The notes below the pieces were generated by a model. It was not told the DNA's origin, did no database searches, and saw nothing but the letters and a program-made list of their open reading frames with translations. Made by a program: the position numbers and the translations under genes. This document shows, one piece after another, positions 43,602 through 53,047 of a DNA stretch of 64,000 bases (position 1 is the stretch's first letter; each line of letters starts with the position of its first letter). Location of the stretch: positions 310,001 through 374,000 of the forward strand of contig NZ_JAFKCS010000002.1 of NCBI RefSeq assembly GCF_017255015.1, given 5' to 3'. This DNA comes from Bowmanella yangjiangensis (lineage in GTDB: Bacteria > Pseudomonadota > Gammaproteobacteria > Enterobacterales > Alteromonadaceae).

Positions 43602-45212
43602 ATGACACAAGCAAACCACTTTGACTTTATTGTCGTCGGTGCCGGTTCGGCGGGGGCCGCACTGGCGGCCAGGCTGTCTGAAAACCCGGCCTGGAAAGTG
43701 TGTTTGCTCGAGGCAGGCAAACCCGATAGCAACCCACTTATCCATATTCCCTTTGGCTTGGCATTGTTATGTCGCTTTCGCGGTATCAATTGGAATTACA
43801 CTACCCAGCCTCAGACTGAGCTGAACAATCGCAGTCTTTACTGGCCAAGAGGCAAAACGCTGGGCGGCTCCAGTTCGGTGAATGCCATGTGTTACATCCG
43901 CGGCGCTAAAGAGGATTACGATCACTGGCAGGCACTGGGGGCTGAGGGGTGGAACTGGCAGTCTGTCTTACCTTATTTTAAAAAAGCCGAAGATCAGCAG
44001 CGGGGTGAGGATGCCTGGCATGGTGTGGGTGGCCCGTTGACCGTCAGTGATTTACGTTATGTCAGTGCCTTGAGTCAGGACTTTGTTCAGGCCGGTGTTG
44101 CGACAGGCTTAAGTGAACTGACGGATTTTAACCGTGATATGCGCGAAGGGGTGGGAGCCTATCAGGTTACTCAGCAACAAGGCCAACGCTGTTCAAGTGC
44201 CAAGGCTTATTTAAGCCAGGCTAAGATCCGCTCAAATCTGACTATCCTGACCTCCGGTTTGGTTAGGCGTGTGCTGTTAGAGCAGGGTAGGGCTGTGGGG
44301 GTGGAGTTTGAACAGCGCGGCCAGCGTCGCCAGATTTATGCAGAAAAAGAAGTGCTGTTAAGTGCAGGGGCGATTAATTCGCCGCAGTTATTAATGTTGT
44401 CGGGGATTGGACCTGCTGCACATCTGGAAAGCTTAGGCATTAAGGTTGAAGTGGATTGCCCTGGCGTGGGAGAAAATTTACAGGACCATCTGGATGCCAT
44501 TGTGCAGTGCCGCACTAACAAAATTGCCGGCTACGGTGTAGCGCCAGGTGCCTTGCCTCAATATGTGCAGGGACTGTGGCAATATTTCAGTGGCCACCGC
44601 GGCTTAATGTCCAGCAATATTGCCGAAGCCGGCGGCTTTGCCAGCAGCAGTCTGGCTAACGGCTTGCCGGATTTGCAGATGCATTTTATTCCCGCCATTT
44701 TACAGGATCATGGTCGGCATCTGGCCTGGGGTTATGGCTATGGGTTGCATATCTGTTACTTGTACCCGAAAAGTCGCGGTACAGTGCGTTTACAAACGGC
44801 TGACCCTGAAGCTCCTCCACTATTGGATCCGCGCTATTTAAGCCACGAGGATGATCGCCAGGCCATGTTAGATGGCGTTAAGCTGGCCAGACAGATTCTG
44901 CGCCAGGCGGCCTTTGAGAAATACCAGCCACAAGAATGGTTGCCAGGCGCGGCAGTAGAGTCTGATGAAGCGCTGCTGGACTTTATTAAAGATAAGGCGG
45001 AAACCATCTACCATCCGGTGGGGACTTGCCGGATGGGCGACCCGCAATCACCGCTGACGGTGGTCTGCCCTGAGCTGAAAGTAAAGGGTGTGCAAGGGCT
45101 GAGGGTGGTGGACGCCTCGGTGATGCCTACCTTGATCGGCGGCAATACCAATGCCCCGACTATTATGATTGCGGAAAAAGCCGCCGCGCTGATAAAGCAA
45201 AACTATCTATAA
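43602..45212 (+). CDS. GMC-family FAD-dependent oxidoreductase (choline/alcohol dehydrogenase-like)
   Basis: A 536-residue flavoprotein. The FAD-binding G-A-G-S-A-G is at 13-18, the GMC signature 1 is [14 protein letters not shown] (about 81-94), and signature 2 is [16 protein letters not shown] (about 256-271). The active-site H-P-V-G-T-C-R-M-G (about 475-483) and C-terminal [10 protein letters not shown] are intact. It resembles BetA and AlkJ; choline versus alcohol as substrate cannot be told apart here. No betB or betI is nearby and genes for acyl-chain use flank it, so an aliphatic alcohol is my preferred guess. Confidence 0.88.
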   Translation: MTQANHFDFIVVGAGSAGAALAARLSENPAWKVCLLEAGKPDSNPLIHIPFGLALLCRFRGINWNYTTQPQTELNNRSLYWPRGKTLGGSSSVNAMCYIRGAKEDYDHWQALGAEGWNWQSVLPYFKKAEDQQRGEDAWHGVGGPLTVSDLRYVSALSQDFVQAGVATGLSELTDFNRDMREGVGAYQVTQQQGQRCSSAKAYLSQAKIRSNLTILTSGLVRRVLLEQGRAVGVEFEQRGQRRQIYAEKEVLLSAGAINSPQLLMLSGIGPAAHLESLGIKVEVDCPGVGENLQDHLDAIVQCRTNKIAGYGVAPGALPQYVQGLWQYFSGHRGLMSSNIAEAGGFASSSLANGLPDLQMHFIPAILQDHGRHLAWGYGYGLHICYLYPKSRGTVRLQTADPEAPPLLDPRYLSHEDDRQAMLDGVKLARQILRQAAFEKYQPQEWLPGAAVESDEALLDFIKDKAETIYHPVGTCRMGDPQSPLTVVCPELKVKGVQGLRVVDASVMPTLIGGNTNAPTIMIAEKAAALIKQNYL

Positions 45213-45269
45213 ATTCAATATATTAGCTTTAGCATCAAGTATGTCACATCGCTATCTGTAGGCTAGAAT

Positions 45270-45297
45270 TTGAAATTTGCTCGGCAAATAGTACAAT
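45270..45297 (+). promoter_or_regulatory. fadI promoter
   Basis: A good sigma-70 promoter: -35 TTGAAA (45270-45275), a 16-base spacer and -10 TACAAT (45292-45297). It lies 37 bases before the fadI start codon. Confidence 0.7.
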
Positions 45298-45304
45298 CCG
45301 GCCA

Positions 45305-45321
45305 AACAGGTCTGACCACTA
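45305..45321 (+). promoter_or_regulatory. FadR-type operator upstream of fadI
   Basis: AACAGGTCTGACCACTA closely follows the enterobacterial FadR consensus (AnCTGGTCnGACCnGTT type). It begins 8 bases after the -10 box, over the likely transcription start, so FadR binding would block the promoter until long-chain acyl-CoA releases it. The regulator gene is not in the window. Confidence 0.7.
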
Positions 45322-45333
45322 AAAGGAAACAGA

Positions 45334-46659
45334 ATGCCAGGTAACACCTCTTCCGTCACCCGTAACGTGACGACGCGTAACGGAGACCGTATCGCCATTG
45401 TGGCCGGTCTTCGTACCCCATTTGCCAAAATGGCCACGTACTTTCATGGCGTGCCTGCCGTGGATCTCGGCAAAATGGTGGTAAACGAGATGCTGGTTCG
45501 CAATAACCTGGATCCCCGAGAAGTGGAGCAACTGGTGTATGGCCAGGTTGTGCAGATGCCGGAAGCCCCGAATATCGCCCGGGAAATCGTACTGGGCACA
45601 GGCATGAATGTGCATACTGATGCCTACAGCGTATCCCGCGCCTGTGCGACCAGTTTCCAGGCCACAGTGAATATTGCCGAGTCTATGATGGCGGGCAATC
45701 TTCAGGTTGGCGTGGCAGGTGGTGCAGATTCCACCTCAGTATCGCCTATTGGCGTGTCTAAGAAACTGGCGCGTGCGCTGGTGGACTTACAAAAGACCAA
45801 GACGTTTGGGCAAAAGTGGAACGTGATTAAACGTTTGGGCTTTAAGGATCTGTTGCCTGTTCCGCCTGCCGTTGCCGAATACTCGACCGGACTTTCCATG
45901 GGCGATACCGCCGAGCAAATGGCTAAAACGCACCAAATCCGCCGTGAAGATCAGGATGCGCTGGCCCATCGCTCGCATACTAATGCGGCGAAAAGCTGGG
46001 AAGAAGGCAAATTGAGCGGTGAAGTGATGACCGCCTATGCAGAGCCATTCAAAGGCGCTCTGGAGAGAGACAACAACATTCGTTTCGACTCCAGCCTGGA
46101 AGGCTACGCCAAACTGCGCCCGGTATTTGATCGCAAATACGGCACGGTAACGGCCGCCAATGCCACTCCGCTTACGGATGGCGCATCGGCTGTATTGATG
46201 ATGACCGAAAGCCGCGCTAAGGCCATGGGTTATAAGCCATTGGGTTATATCCGTAGCTACGCTTTTGCCGCGATTGATGTGTGGGAAGACATGCTGATGG
46301 GCCCCTCTTATGCGACGCCAATTGCTTTGGATCGGGCCGGTATGAGTCTTAACGACCTGACCCTGATTGAAATGCATGAAGCCTTTGCCGCCCAAACCTT
46401 GGCTAACCTGAAAATGTTTGCCAGTGATGCCTTTGCTAAAGAAAAACTGGGCAGAGATAAAGCCATCGGCGAGATGGATATGGATAAGTTTAACGTGATG
46501 GGCAGCTCTATTGCCTATGGTCACCCCTTTGCCGCAACCGGTACCCGCATGATTACCCAAATGCTCAATGAGTTGAATCGTCGTGGTGGCGGCACCGGTT
46601 TGGTGACAGCTTGCGCGGCAGGTGGTCTGGGTGCAGCCATGATCCTGGAAACGGAATAA
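45334..46659 (+). CDS. fadI: 3-ketoacyl-CoA thiolase FadI
   Basis: A 441-residue thiolase close in length to E. coli FadI. Cys104 in S-R-A-C-A-T-S-F-Q is the acyl-accepting nucleophile; E-M-H-E-A-F-A-A-Q (about 347-355) and the C-terminal T-A-C-A-A-G-G-L-G (about 424-432) supply the other catalytic residues. It cleaves 3-ketoacyl-CoA to acetyl-CoA and a shortened acyl-CoA, as the beta subunit of the FadIJ complex. AAGGAA precedes the ATG. fadJ follows after 10 bases. A FadR-type operator sits over the promoter. Confidence 0.96.
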   Translation: MPGNTSSVTRNVTTRNGDRIAIVAGLRTPFAKMATYFHGVPAVDLGKMVVNEMLVRNNLDPREVEQLVYGQVVQMPEAPNIAREIVLGTGMNVHTDAYSVSRACATSFQATVNIAESMMAGNLQVGVAGGADSTSVSPIGVSKKLARALVDLQKTKTFGQKWNVIKRLGFKDLLPVPPAVAEYSTGLSMGDTAEQMAKTHQIRREDQDALAHRSHTNAAKSWEEGKLSGEVMTAYAEPFKGALERDNNIRFDSSLEGYAKLRPVFDRKYGTVTAANATPLTDGASAVLMMTESRAKAMGYKPLGYIRSYAFAAIDVWEDMLMGPSYATPIALDRAGMSLNDLTLIEMHEAFAAQTLANLKMFASDAFAKEKLGRDKAIGEMDMDKFNVMGSSIAYGHPFAATGTRMITQMLNELNRRGGGTGLVTACAAGGLGAAMILETE

Positions 46660-46669
46660 GGAGAAGACT

Positions 46670-48793
46670 ATGACAGACGTAACCAGTGCATTTTCCCTCA
46701 GCCGCCGGGACGACGGTATTGCCATTCTGACTATGGATGTGCCGGGTGAGAGCATGAACACCTTAAAGGCAGAGTTTGCCGAGCAGATCGCGGTTCAGCT
46801 TGATGAGATTGAAAAAGACAGCAGTATTAAAGGTCTGGTGCTGGCCAGCGGTAAAGCCAGCTCCTTTGTCGCCGGTGCTGATATCAGTATGCTGGCGGCC
46901 TGCCAGAGTGCCGAAGATGCGGTAGCCTTGTCCAAATCTGGACAGCAGATGTTTGCGCGCATCGAAAACATGAAGATCCCTGTGGTCGCGGCTATTCACG
47001 GCCCGGCCTTAGGGGGCGGTCTGGAACTGGCACTATGCTGCCATTATCGTATTTGTAGTCTGGACGACAAAACTGTTATGGGCCTGCCGGAAGTGCAGCT
47101 CGGTTTGCTGCCGGGAAGTGGCGGAACGCAGCGTTTGCCTAAGCTGGTAGGTATTCAAAAGGCCATGACCATGATGCTGACCGGCAAGCAACTGCGTGCC
47201 AAGCAAGCGAAGAAGGACGGTCTGGTTGATGATGCGGTGCCCTTGTCTATTTTGCTGGACGTGGCTATTCAGTTTGCTAAGAAAGCCAAACCGAAGCGTC
47301 AACCGCCTAAGCTGAATCTGGTTGGGCAGGCGCTGGAGCGTACCCCCTTTGGGCGTAATTTCCTGTTTAATCAGGCGCGCAAACAAACCCGCAGTAAGAC
47401 CCGTGGCAACTACCCGGCGCCAGAGCGGATTATTGATTGTATCGAAGCTGGTGTCAGCGGCAGCCGTGGCTATGATCTGGAAGCCCGTCATTTTGGCGAG
47501 CTGGTGATGACCCCTGAGTCTAAGCAGTTGCGTAATATCTTCTTTGCCACCACCGAGATGAAAAAAGAAACCGGTGTGGAAGGGGTTCCGCCAGCCAAGG
47601 TTAAGAAAACTGCCGTACTGGGCGGAGGCCTGATGGGCGGTGGTATTGCCTACGTTACCTCAAGTAAGGCCGGGCTTCCTGTGCGGATTAAAGACATCCG
47701 CAGTGAAGGCATTGCCAATGCCATGAAGTACAGCTATGACCTGATGATCAAAAAGGTTAAGCGTCGCTTTATGCGTAAGGCTGAGATGCAAAAGCAATTG
47801 GCGCTGTTGACCGGTACCACGGACTACTCTGGCTTTGGCGACGCGGATATCGTAGTTGAGGCAGTATTTGAGGATTTATCCTTAAAGCAGCAGATGGTGG
47901 CTGATATTGAAACCAATGCCGGAGCACAGACGATTTTCGCCACCAATACTTCCTCTATTCCAATTGGACAGATTGCCGCCAAGGCAGCAAGGCCAGAGCA
48001 GGTGATAGGTCTGCATTACTTCTCGCCTGTGGATAAAATGCCGCTGGCTGAAGTAATACCTCACGCAGGTACCTCGGATGCAACGATTTCCACTACGGTG
48101 GACTTTGCCCGTAAGCAGGGGAAAACCCCTATCGTGGTCAAAGATGGGGCTGGCTTCTACGTGAACCGTATTCTGGCACCTTACATGAATGAAGCGGCAT
48201 GCGTGTTACTGGCCGGTGAACCCATTGAACAAATCGATCAGGCGCTACTGAACTTCGGTTTCCCTGTTGGGCCGATGAAGTTATTAGATGAAGTGGGAAT
48301 CGATATCGGTGCCAAGATATCGCCTATTCTGGTTGAAGAGCTGGGTGAGCGCTTCCGTGCTCCCGAGGCGTTTGACAAGCTGTTGGCCGACGATCGCAAG
48401 GGCAAAAAGAACAAGCGTGGTCTGTATAAGTACAGCGGTAAGAAGCCGGGTAAAGAGGTAGATGAGAGTGTCTACAGTTTGCTCGGTATCAGCCCGTCAC
48501 AAAAGTTCAGCCATGACCAGATTTCAGAGCGTTGCGTACTGCTGATGCTTAATGAAGCGGCCATGTGTTTGGCTGAGAACGTGATCCGCAACGCCAGAGA
48601 CGGTGATATCGGTGCTATTTTTGGTATTGGCTTCCCGCCATTCCTGGGCGGGCCATTCCGCTATATGGATAGCCTTGGGATTAATCACGTGGTTGCACGC
48701 CTTGAACATTATCAGGGATTGTATGGGGATAAATTTAGCCCTGCTCCGTTATTAAAAGAAATGATGGAACAAAATAGAAGCTTTTATGCTTAA
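46670..48793 (+). CDS. fadJ: Fatty acid oxidation complex subunit FadJ
   Basis: A 707-residue multifunctional enzyme. The enoyl-CoA hydratase (crotonase) domain occupies about 1-190, with A-G-A-D-I-S-M-L (about 65-72) and [11 protein letters not shown] (about 109-119). The NAD-binding 3-hydroxyacyl-CoA dehydrogenase domain begins near 308 with [10 protein letters not shown], followed by V-E-A-V-F-E-D-L and [10 protein letters not shown] (catalytic His). The C-terminal dimerisation part runs to the end. It hydrates and oxidises enoyl-CoA in beta-oxidation with FadI. AAGGAG precedes the ATG. A strong terminator follows. Confidence 0.96.
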   Translation: MTDVTSAFSLSRRDDGIAILTMDVPGESMNTLKAEFAEQIAVQLDEIEKDSSIKGLVLASGKASSFVAGADISMLAACQSAEDAVALSKSGQQMFARIENMKIPVVAAIHGPALGGGLELALCCHYRICSLDDKTVMGLPEVQLGLLPGSGGTQRLPKLVGIQKAMTMMLTGKQLRAKQAKKDGLVDDAVPLSILLDVAIQFAKKAKPKRQPPKLNLVGQALERTPFGRNFLFNQARKQTRSKTRGNYPAPERIIDCIEAGVSGSRGYDLEARHFGELVMTPESKQLRNIFFATTEMKKETGVEGVPPAKVKKTAVLGGGLMGGGIAYVTSSKAGLPVRIKDIRSEGIANAMKYSYDLMIKKVKRRFMRKAEMQKQLALLTGTTDYSGFGDADIVVEAVFEDLSLKQQMVADIETNAGAQTIFATNTSSIPIGQIAAKAARPEQVIGLHYFSPVDKMPLAEVIPHAGTSDATISTTVDFARKQGKTPIVVKDGAGFYVNRILAPYMNEAACVLLAGEPIEQIDQALLNFGFPVGPMKLLDEVGIDIGAKISPILVEELGERFRAPEAFDKLLADDRKGKKNKRGLYKYSGKKPGKEVDESVYSLLGISPSQKFSHDQISERCVLLMLNEAAMCLAENVIRNARDGDIGAIFGIGFPPFLGGPFRYMDSLGINHVVARLEHYQGLYGDKFSPAPLLKEMMEQNRSFYA

Positions 48794-48800
48794 TAAAAAT

Positions 48801-48824
48801 GCCCGCTTTTAGCGGGCTTTTTTT
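48801..48824 (+). terminator. Terminator of fadIJ
   Basis: GCCCGCT (48801-48807) and AGCGGGC (48811-48817) form a 7-bp stem with a 3-base loop, followed by seven T residues. It lies 8 bases after the fadJ stop codon. Confidence 0.92.
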
Positions 48825-49174
48825 ATACAATTATTTATTTTCTATATTTAGCTCTGTTATTTTTAAATTCCGTAATTATTCTGCAATATTGAATAATTAA
48901 CTTATTTTCCCTTCTTATTTCTTAGGTGGTTTTTTTGTATCCATGGTTAATTATTTTGATAGATAGTTAAGCGCCTGTTAAATCAATTTCTCAGTTTGTA
49001 TTTAATTGTATTCGTTGGTCTAATCTTTGACCGATCTGTCTGTGCTTAGGTTGACCTTATTGACCCGCTCTGCGTATTATCCGCGCCCCCCAAGAGGGGC
49101 ACGACAGACTACATAAAACTGCAATTGTAGTGAAAATATATTCACCCCAAGTGGTAAAGTGGGAAACAATTTAA
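48825..49174 (+). other. AT-rich leader and promoter region of the TonB receptor
   Basis: A gene-free, AT-rich stretch. The only clear elements are the promoter at 49051-49080 and a short CCCC/GGGG stem around AAGA (near 49087-49098). The untranslated leader is roughly 90 bases. No Fur box or riboswitch was recognised. Confidence 0.5.
49051..49080 (+). promoter_or_regulatory. Probable promoter of the TonB receptor gene
   Basis: -35 TTGACC (49051-49056), an 18-base spacer and -10 TATTAT (49075-49080), about 95 bases before the start codon. Confidence 0.5.
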
Positions 49175-52042
49175 ATGCATTCAAATTCTAAAATCTCCCG
49201 TGCTGTGCGTTATGCATTAGCTACAACAGCCGTATTTGGATTTTCGGCGCAAAGTTTCGCCCAGGATATAAATGAACCAGCGGTTACCGTAGAAAAAATT
49301 CAGGTAACAGGCTCAAGGATTTTACGTGAAGGTGCGATTGCGCCTTCTCCGGTCACCGTAATTTCAGGCCAGGAACTGGTAGAAACCGGTGCCATGAATA
49401 TTGGTGAAGTTCTAAACGAGCTGCCTTCACTGGCTGCAACTTTCTCTTTGGCTAACTCCGGCCGTTCTATCGGTACCGCTGGCCTGAGCATCTTAGACCT
49501 GCGTGGTATGGGAACCGCGCGCACTCTGGTATTGGTTGACGGTCGTCGTCACGTTGCCAGTAGTGCAGGAAGCTCAGCGGTTGATACCAATACCATCCCC
49601 ACAGCCTGGTTAGACTCGGTAGAGATCATCACCGGTGGCGCTTCTGCGGTATATGGTGCAGACGCGGTAACAGGGGTAGTTAACTTCCGTCTGAAGAAAA
49701 ACATTACCGGCGTTGATTTCTCTGCCACTAAAGGTTTGGCAGAAGAAGGTCCTTACAAAAATGACAAGATCTCTCTGTCTTTTGGCCAGGACTTCGCTGA
49801 TGGTCGTGGTAACGTGGCCTTTGCGGCAGAGTACGCCAGTCAGGATGGCATGAATGCCAACGATCGCGACCAGACCCGCACGCCTTACATGTCAGTGCGT
49901 AACCCTGACAGTAAAGATTATCGTGATGAGAATGGTGTGTTTATCCATGATGGCATTGCCGATAACGTTACTCGCTATAACACCGGTTGGGTAGACAATT
50001 TGCCTGGCGGTAATACCTATGTAAATGGCACTTGGTATGCCTTTGATCCTGATGGCTCAGTGCGCCTGCAGGATGTCAGCAACCCTGATTCATCAGGTTA
50101 TAAGTGTACAGATTGTGAGTTCCTGAATCTGACTAACTATGTGGAGCTGCAACCGACCTTTGACCGCCTGAATCTGAACACCAAAGGCAGCTTCGAAGTA
50201 TCTGAAGCGTTGAACCTGTTCGCCGAAGGTAAGTACGTGCGTACTCGTGGTCAGGCCATTGGTCAGCCAGCATTCTATGACGGAACCAATGCACCGGTAA
50301 TCATTCAACGTGATAACGCCTACATCCATGAAAGCCTCGGCGCGCTGATGGACGCCAATGATCTGGACACCCTGGAGTTAAACCGTTTCCTGGAAGATGC
50401 TGGCCGTCGTGTTGAAGACAATACCCGAATCACCAAACGTTTTGTGCTGGGTGCAGAAGGTGTATTCGGCAGTGACTGGGGTTATGAGACGTACGCTTTG
50501 TTCGGTGAAACCCGTCTGAAGCAGTGGAACCGCAATAACCTGGTGCGTGATAACTTCGAGAAAGCCACCGACGCTATTCGCCTGGCCAATGGCGATATCG
50601 TTTGCCGTGATGAAGCCGCTCGTGCTGCAGGCTGTGTGCCGGTTAATCTGTTCGGTGAAAACAGCATCAGTGAAGAGAGCCGTGACTGGATCAATACCAC
50701 GTCATACAGCCACAGCACTATTCGCCAGACCGTATTTAACGCCAGCGTAAATAACAGCGCGCTGTTCGAGTTGCCAGCCGGCTTTGTTGGTTTCTCGGCG
50801 GGGGTTGAATACCGCAAAGAAGAAAGTGAGTCTGTACCTGATGCCTTTGCCTCCACAGGTGCTACCTTCTTCAACGCCTTCCAGTATGAGAAAGGCGACT
50901 TTAACGTGAAAGAAGTATTCGCTGAGATTTCAGCGCCGCTGCTGACGGATCTGCCCTTTGTTGACGAGCTGTTGTTTGATGCCGCAGTGCGCTATGCAGA
51001 CTACAGCACCATTGGCTCTGCAACCAGTTGGAAAGCAGGCTTGGATTGGACAATCAATTCTGAGCTGAGAATGCGTGCTACTTACTCTGAAGCACTGCGT
51101 GCACCAAATATTGGTGAACTGTATGGTCCACAAAACCAAACCTTCTTCAGAAGCATTAAGGATCCATGTGCGCTGGACAACAAACAGTCTGCTGCACGTG
51201 TTGAAAACTGTAAGGCATTGGGTATTGCTGAGGACTTCGTACTGAATGATCCAGGTGCCAGCGTAGAAGGACTGAACGGCGGTAACCCAAATCTGAAGGC
51301 CGAAGAGTCACAGAGCTACACTGTAGGTCTGGTTTATCAGCCTGAGTTCGTTGAAGGCCTGAGCCTGACTATGGACTATTGGTCAATCGATATCGACGAT
51401 GCCATTGACAGTGTTGCAGCTCAGGACATCCTGAACAAATGTGTGGATTCAGCCAGTGGTCTGAATATGCAATTCTGCAGCCTGGTTGAGCGTGATGCTG
51501 TGACTAAACAGTTGAAGCTGATTACCACAATCTCTCAAAACGTAGCAGCTCAAACCGCCAAAGGCGTTGACTTTGAAGTTGGTTACGACTTTGATTTGGC
51601 TGGCGGACGCATGAGCTCGAAGTTGGTGGGGACTTATCTGGAATCTCGTCGCACTTACTCATTCCAGGACCAACCTGCTGAGTACGAAGAAGAAGCCGGT
51701 ACCGCTGGTGATGCTCAGTGGCAGGCTAACTTCAGCCTGAAGTATAGCCACGGTGAGTGGACAGCCAGTTGGCGCACTTTGTATGTTGATGCTGTGGCGC
51801 TGTATAGCGAGCAGGATTTGGCCATCAACCCTGATCCAAGTGACAACATGGGATACGGCAGTTACTTCCTGAGTAACGCTCAGGCTGCTTACCAGTTCGA
51901 CAATGGTATCAAGGTAGCTGTGGGCATCGACAATCTGTTTGATCGTGATCTGCCTACCTTTACCCGTGGTACCACAGAAACAACCGGCCTTTATAACAAC
52001 ATTGGTCGTCTGTTCTATACCACCGCTTCTTATAAGTTCTGA
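49175..52042 (+). CDS. TonB-dependent outer-membrane receptor
   Basis: A 955-residue receptor. The signal peptide ends near residue 29 (S-F-A-Q). The TonB box region is V-E-K-I-Q-V-T-G-S-R-I (about 38-48). The plug domain runs to about 170, with L-R-G-M-G-T-A-R-T-L-V-L-V-D-G-R-R (about 108-124) and G-G-A-S-A-V-Y-G-A-D-A-V-T-G-V-V-N (about 152-168). A long beta-barrel follows and ends in an aromatic residue (Y-K-F), as outer-membrane barrels do. The size and plug type fit the family common in Alteromonadales for oligosaccharides or peptides; the ligand is unknown. No nearby ExbB/TonB genes or hydrolases. Confidence 0.93.
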   Translation: MHSNSKISRAVRYALATTAVFGFSAQSFAQDINEPAVTVEKIQVTGSRILREGAIAPSPVTVISGQELVETGAMNIGEVLNELPSLAATFSLANSGRSIGTAGLSILDLRGMGTARTLVLVDGRRHVASSAGSSAVDTNTIPTAWLDSVEIITGGASAVYGADAVTGVVNFRLKKNITGVDFSATKGLAEEGPYKNDKISLSFGQDFADGRGNVAFAAEYASQDGMNANDRDQTRTPYMSVRNPDSKDYRDENGVFIHDGIADNVTRYNTGWVDNLPGGNTYVNGTWYAFDPDGSVRLQDVSNPDSSGYKCTDCEFLNLTNYVELQPTFDRLNLNTKGSFEVSEALNLFAEGKYVRTRGQAIGQPAFYDGTNAPVIIQRDNAYIHESLGALMDANDLDTLELNRFLEDAGRRVEDNTRITKRFVLGAEGVFGSDWGYETYALFGETRLKQWNRNNLVRDNFEKATDAIRLANGDIVCRDEAARAAGCVPVNLFGENSISEESRDWINTTSYSHSTIRQTVFNASVNNSALFELPAGFVGFSAGVEYRKEESESVPDAFASTGATFFNAFQYEKGDFNVKEVFAEISAPLLTDLPFVDELLFDAAVRYADYSTIGSATSWKAGLDWTINSELRMRATYSEALRAPNIGELYGPQNQTFFRSIKDPCALDNKQSAARVENCKALGIAEDFVLNDPGASVEGLNGGNPNLKAEESQSYTVGLVYQPEFVEGLSLTMDYWSIDIDDAIDSVAAQDILNKCVDSASGLNMQFCSLVERDAVTKQLKLITTISQNVAAQTAKGVDFEVGYDFDLAGGRMSSKLVGTYLESRRTYSFQDQPAEYEEEAGTAGDAQWQANFSLKYSHGEWTASWRTLYVDAVALYSEQDLAINPDPSDNMGYGSYFLSNAQAAYQFDNGIKVAVGIDNLFDRDLPTFTRGTTETTGLYNNIGRLFYTTASYKF

Positions 52043-52057
52043 TAAGAACCTTAGCGA

Positions 52058-52085
52058 AAAAGCCGGCTTTATTGCCGGTTTTTTT
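52058..52085 (+). terminator. Terminator of the TonB receptor gene
   Basis: AAAAGCCGGC (52058-52067) pairs with GCCGGTTTTT (52074-52083) with one G-U pair and a 6-base loop, and runs into T residues, 15 bases after the stop codon. Confidence 0.9.
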
Positions 52086-52195
52086 ATAGGTGTCAAAAAT
52101 CCGTTAACATAATTTTAACGAATAAAAACTGTTGTTTTTATCACCAATATGTATAATGCGCGCACAATTTATCCTTCCCTTGCCCTGGAGTTGTT

Positions 52196-52393
52196 ATGTT
52201 GTTGGCAATCTTAGTCTCTGTTATCAGTGCGGTATTTTATTACGTCGAAGCATTCAGAACGGGATTGTGCGCAAAACACTGGGGACTGGCCGGTTTACTG
52301 TTTGGGCCTTTAGTGTTCCCGCTGTTTAGCGTGAGAAAACAAATGGCACTGCGTAAGGTACGAGGATTTGGCTCGGTTTATCTGAGAGCCTAA
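52196..52393 (+). CDS. Small membrane protein (65 residues), unknown function
   Basis: A 65-residue protein with a hydrophobic N-terminus (L-L-A-I-L-V-S-V-I-S-A-V, about 2-13), a second hydrophobic stretch (G-L-A-G-L-L-F-G-P-L-V-F-P-L-F, about 30-44) and a basic C-terminus (V-R-K-Q-M-A-L-R-K-V-R). Ribosome site GGAG lies 6 bases before the ATG, and a strong terminator follows at 52441. These marks of a real gene outweigh its size. It is probably a two-pass inner-membrane protein. Confidence 0.75.
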   Translation: MLLAILVSVISAVFYYVEAFRTGLCAKHWGLAGLLFGPLVFPLFSVRKQMALRKVRGFGSVYLRA

Positions 52394-52440
52394 CCACAAA
52401 GCCTGAATCGTTAGGTCAACATTTCATGGGCACTGAAACA

Positions 52441-52467
52441 AAAAAGAGAGCATTGCTCTCTTTTTTA
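52441..52467 (+). terminator. Strong terminator after the 65-residue protein gene
   Basis: AAAAAGAGAGC (52441-52451) and GCTCTCTTTTT (52455-52465) form an 11-bp stem with a 3-base loop, ending in a T run. A-rich on the left, it may act in both directions. Confidence 0.9.
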
Positions 52468-52542
52468 TACCAGGTACGCCGATATGACTGCTTTCGGCTA
52501 CGTCATCCTACAGCCGGTAGACTGTTGAACAACACCTTATGC

Positions 52543-52692
52543 TTAGATACGTACTGAACGAGGCTTCCAAGCTTGCAGAGTTTGCGTGGTTTCTGCTTTG
52601 CTTTTAACAGGAGCTTTAGCGCCGTCTGCAGCCTTGTCAGCAACAGGAGTAGCGGTAGTCAGTGCGATGGCAATTGCATAAGCTTTCAACAT
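52543..52692 (-). CDS. Small protein (49 residues), unknown function
   Basis: A 49-residue protein starting M-L-K-A-Y-A-I-A-I-A-L-T-T-A, which resembles a short signal or amphipathic segment, followed by an Ala/Lys-rich part and W-K-P-R-S-V-R-I. AGGAG lies 8 bases before the ATG at 52692; the longer frame to 52728 is less likely. It may be secreted or membrane-associated. No family recognised. Confidence 0.6.
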   Translation of the reverse strand: MLKAYAIAIALTTATPVADKAADGAKAPVKSKAETTQTLQAWKPRSVRI

Positions 52693-52728
52693 GTCGTTCT
52701 CTCCTAAAGGTTTAGTCTTTTTTGTCAC

Positions 52729-53047
52729 AGTCTATTGACTGCTCACAGATTACTTAGCTATTCCCATGCCAACTTTTCAACGTATTGATTTGTAAGATTA
52801 TTGTGTCTTTTGGGGGAGGGTTATGAGGAGCGTCAAAATATTGTTCAGAGGTTCAATCCGTCTGGACAATAAGTGCTGCCAACAATTTGACTGATTTAAG
52901 AATATCTACTATGGGGGCAACGTAACGGCACACTACGGCGTTTTATTGCCGCTTTTATGGGCTGGTATGCCGTCCTGTTGAGGTTAGGTATATCGAGATT
53001 GTGGATGGAGAGGGAAGTGGCGCTGTGCTCAGGAAGCTTACCCATGA
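52729..53047. other. Gene-free stretch
   Basis: Nothing recognisable: no gene-like frame, no strong terminator and no clear repeat. It separates two minus-strand genes and must hold the promoter of the 49-residue gene. Confidence 0.5.
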
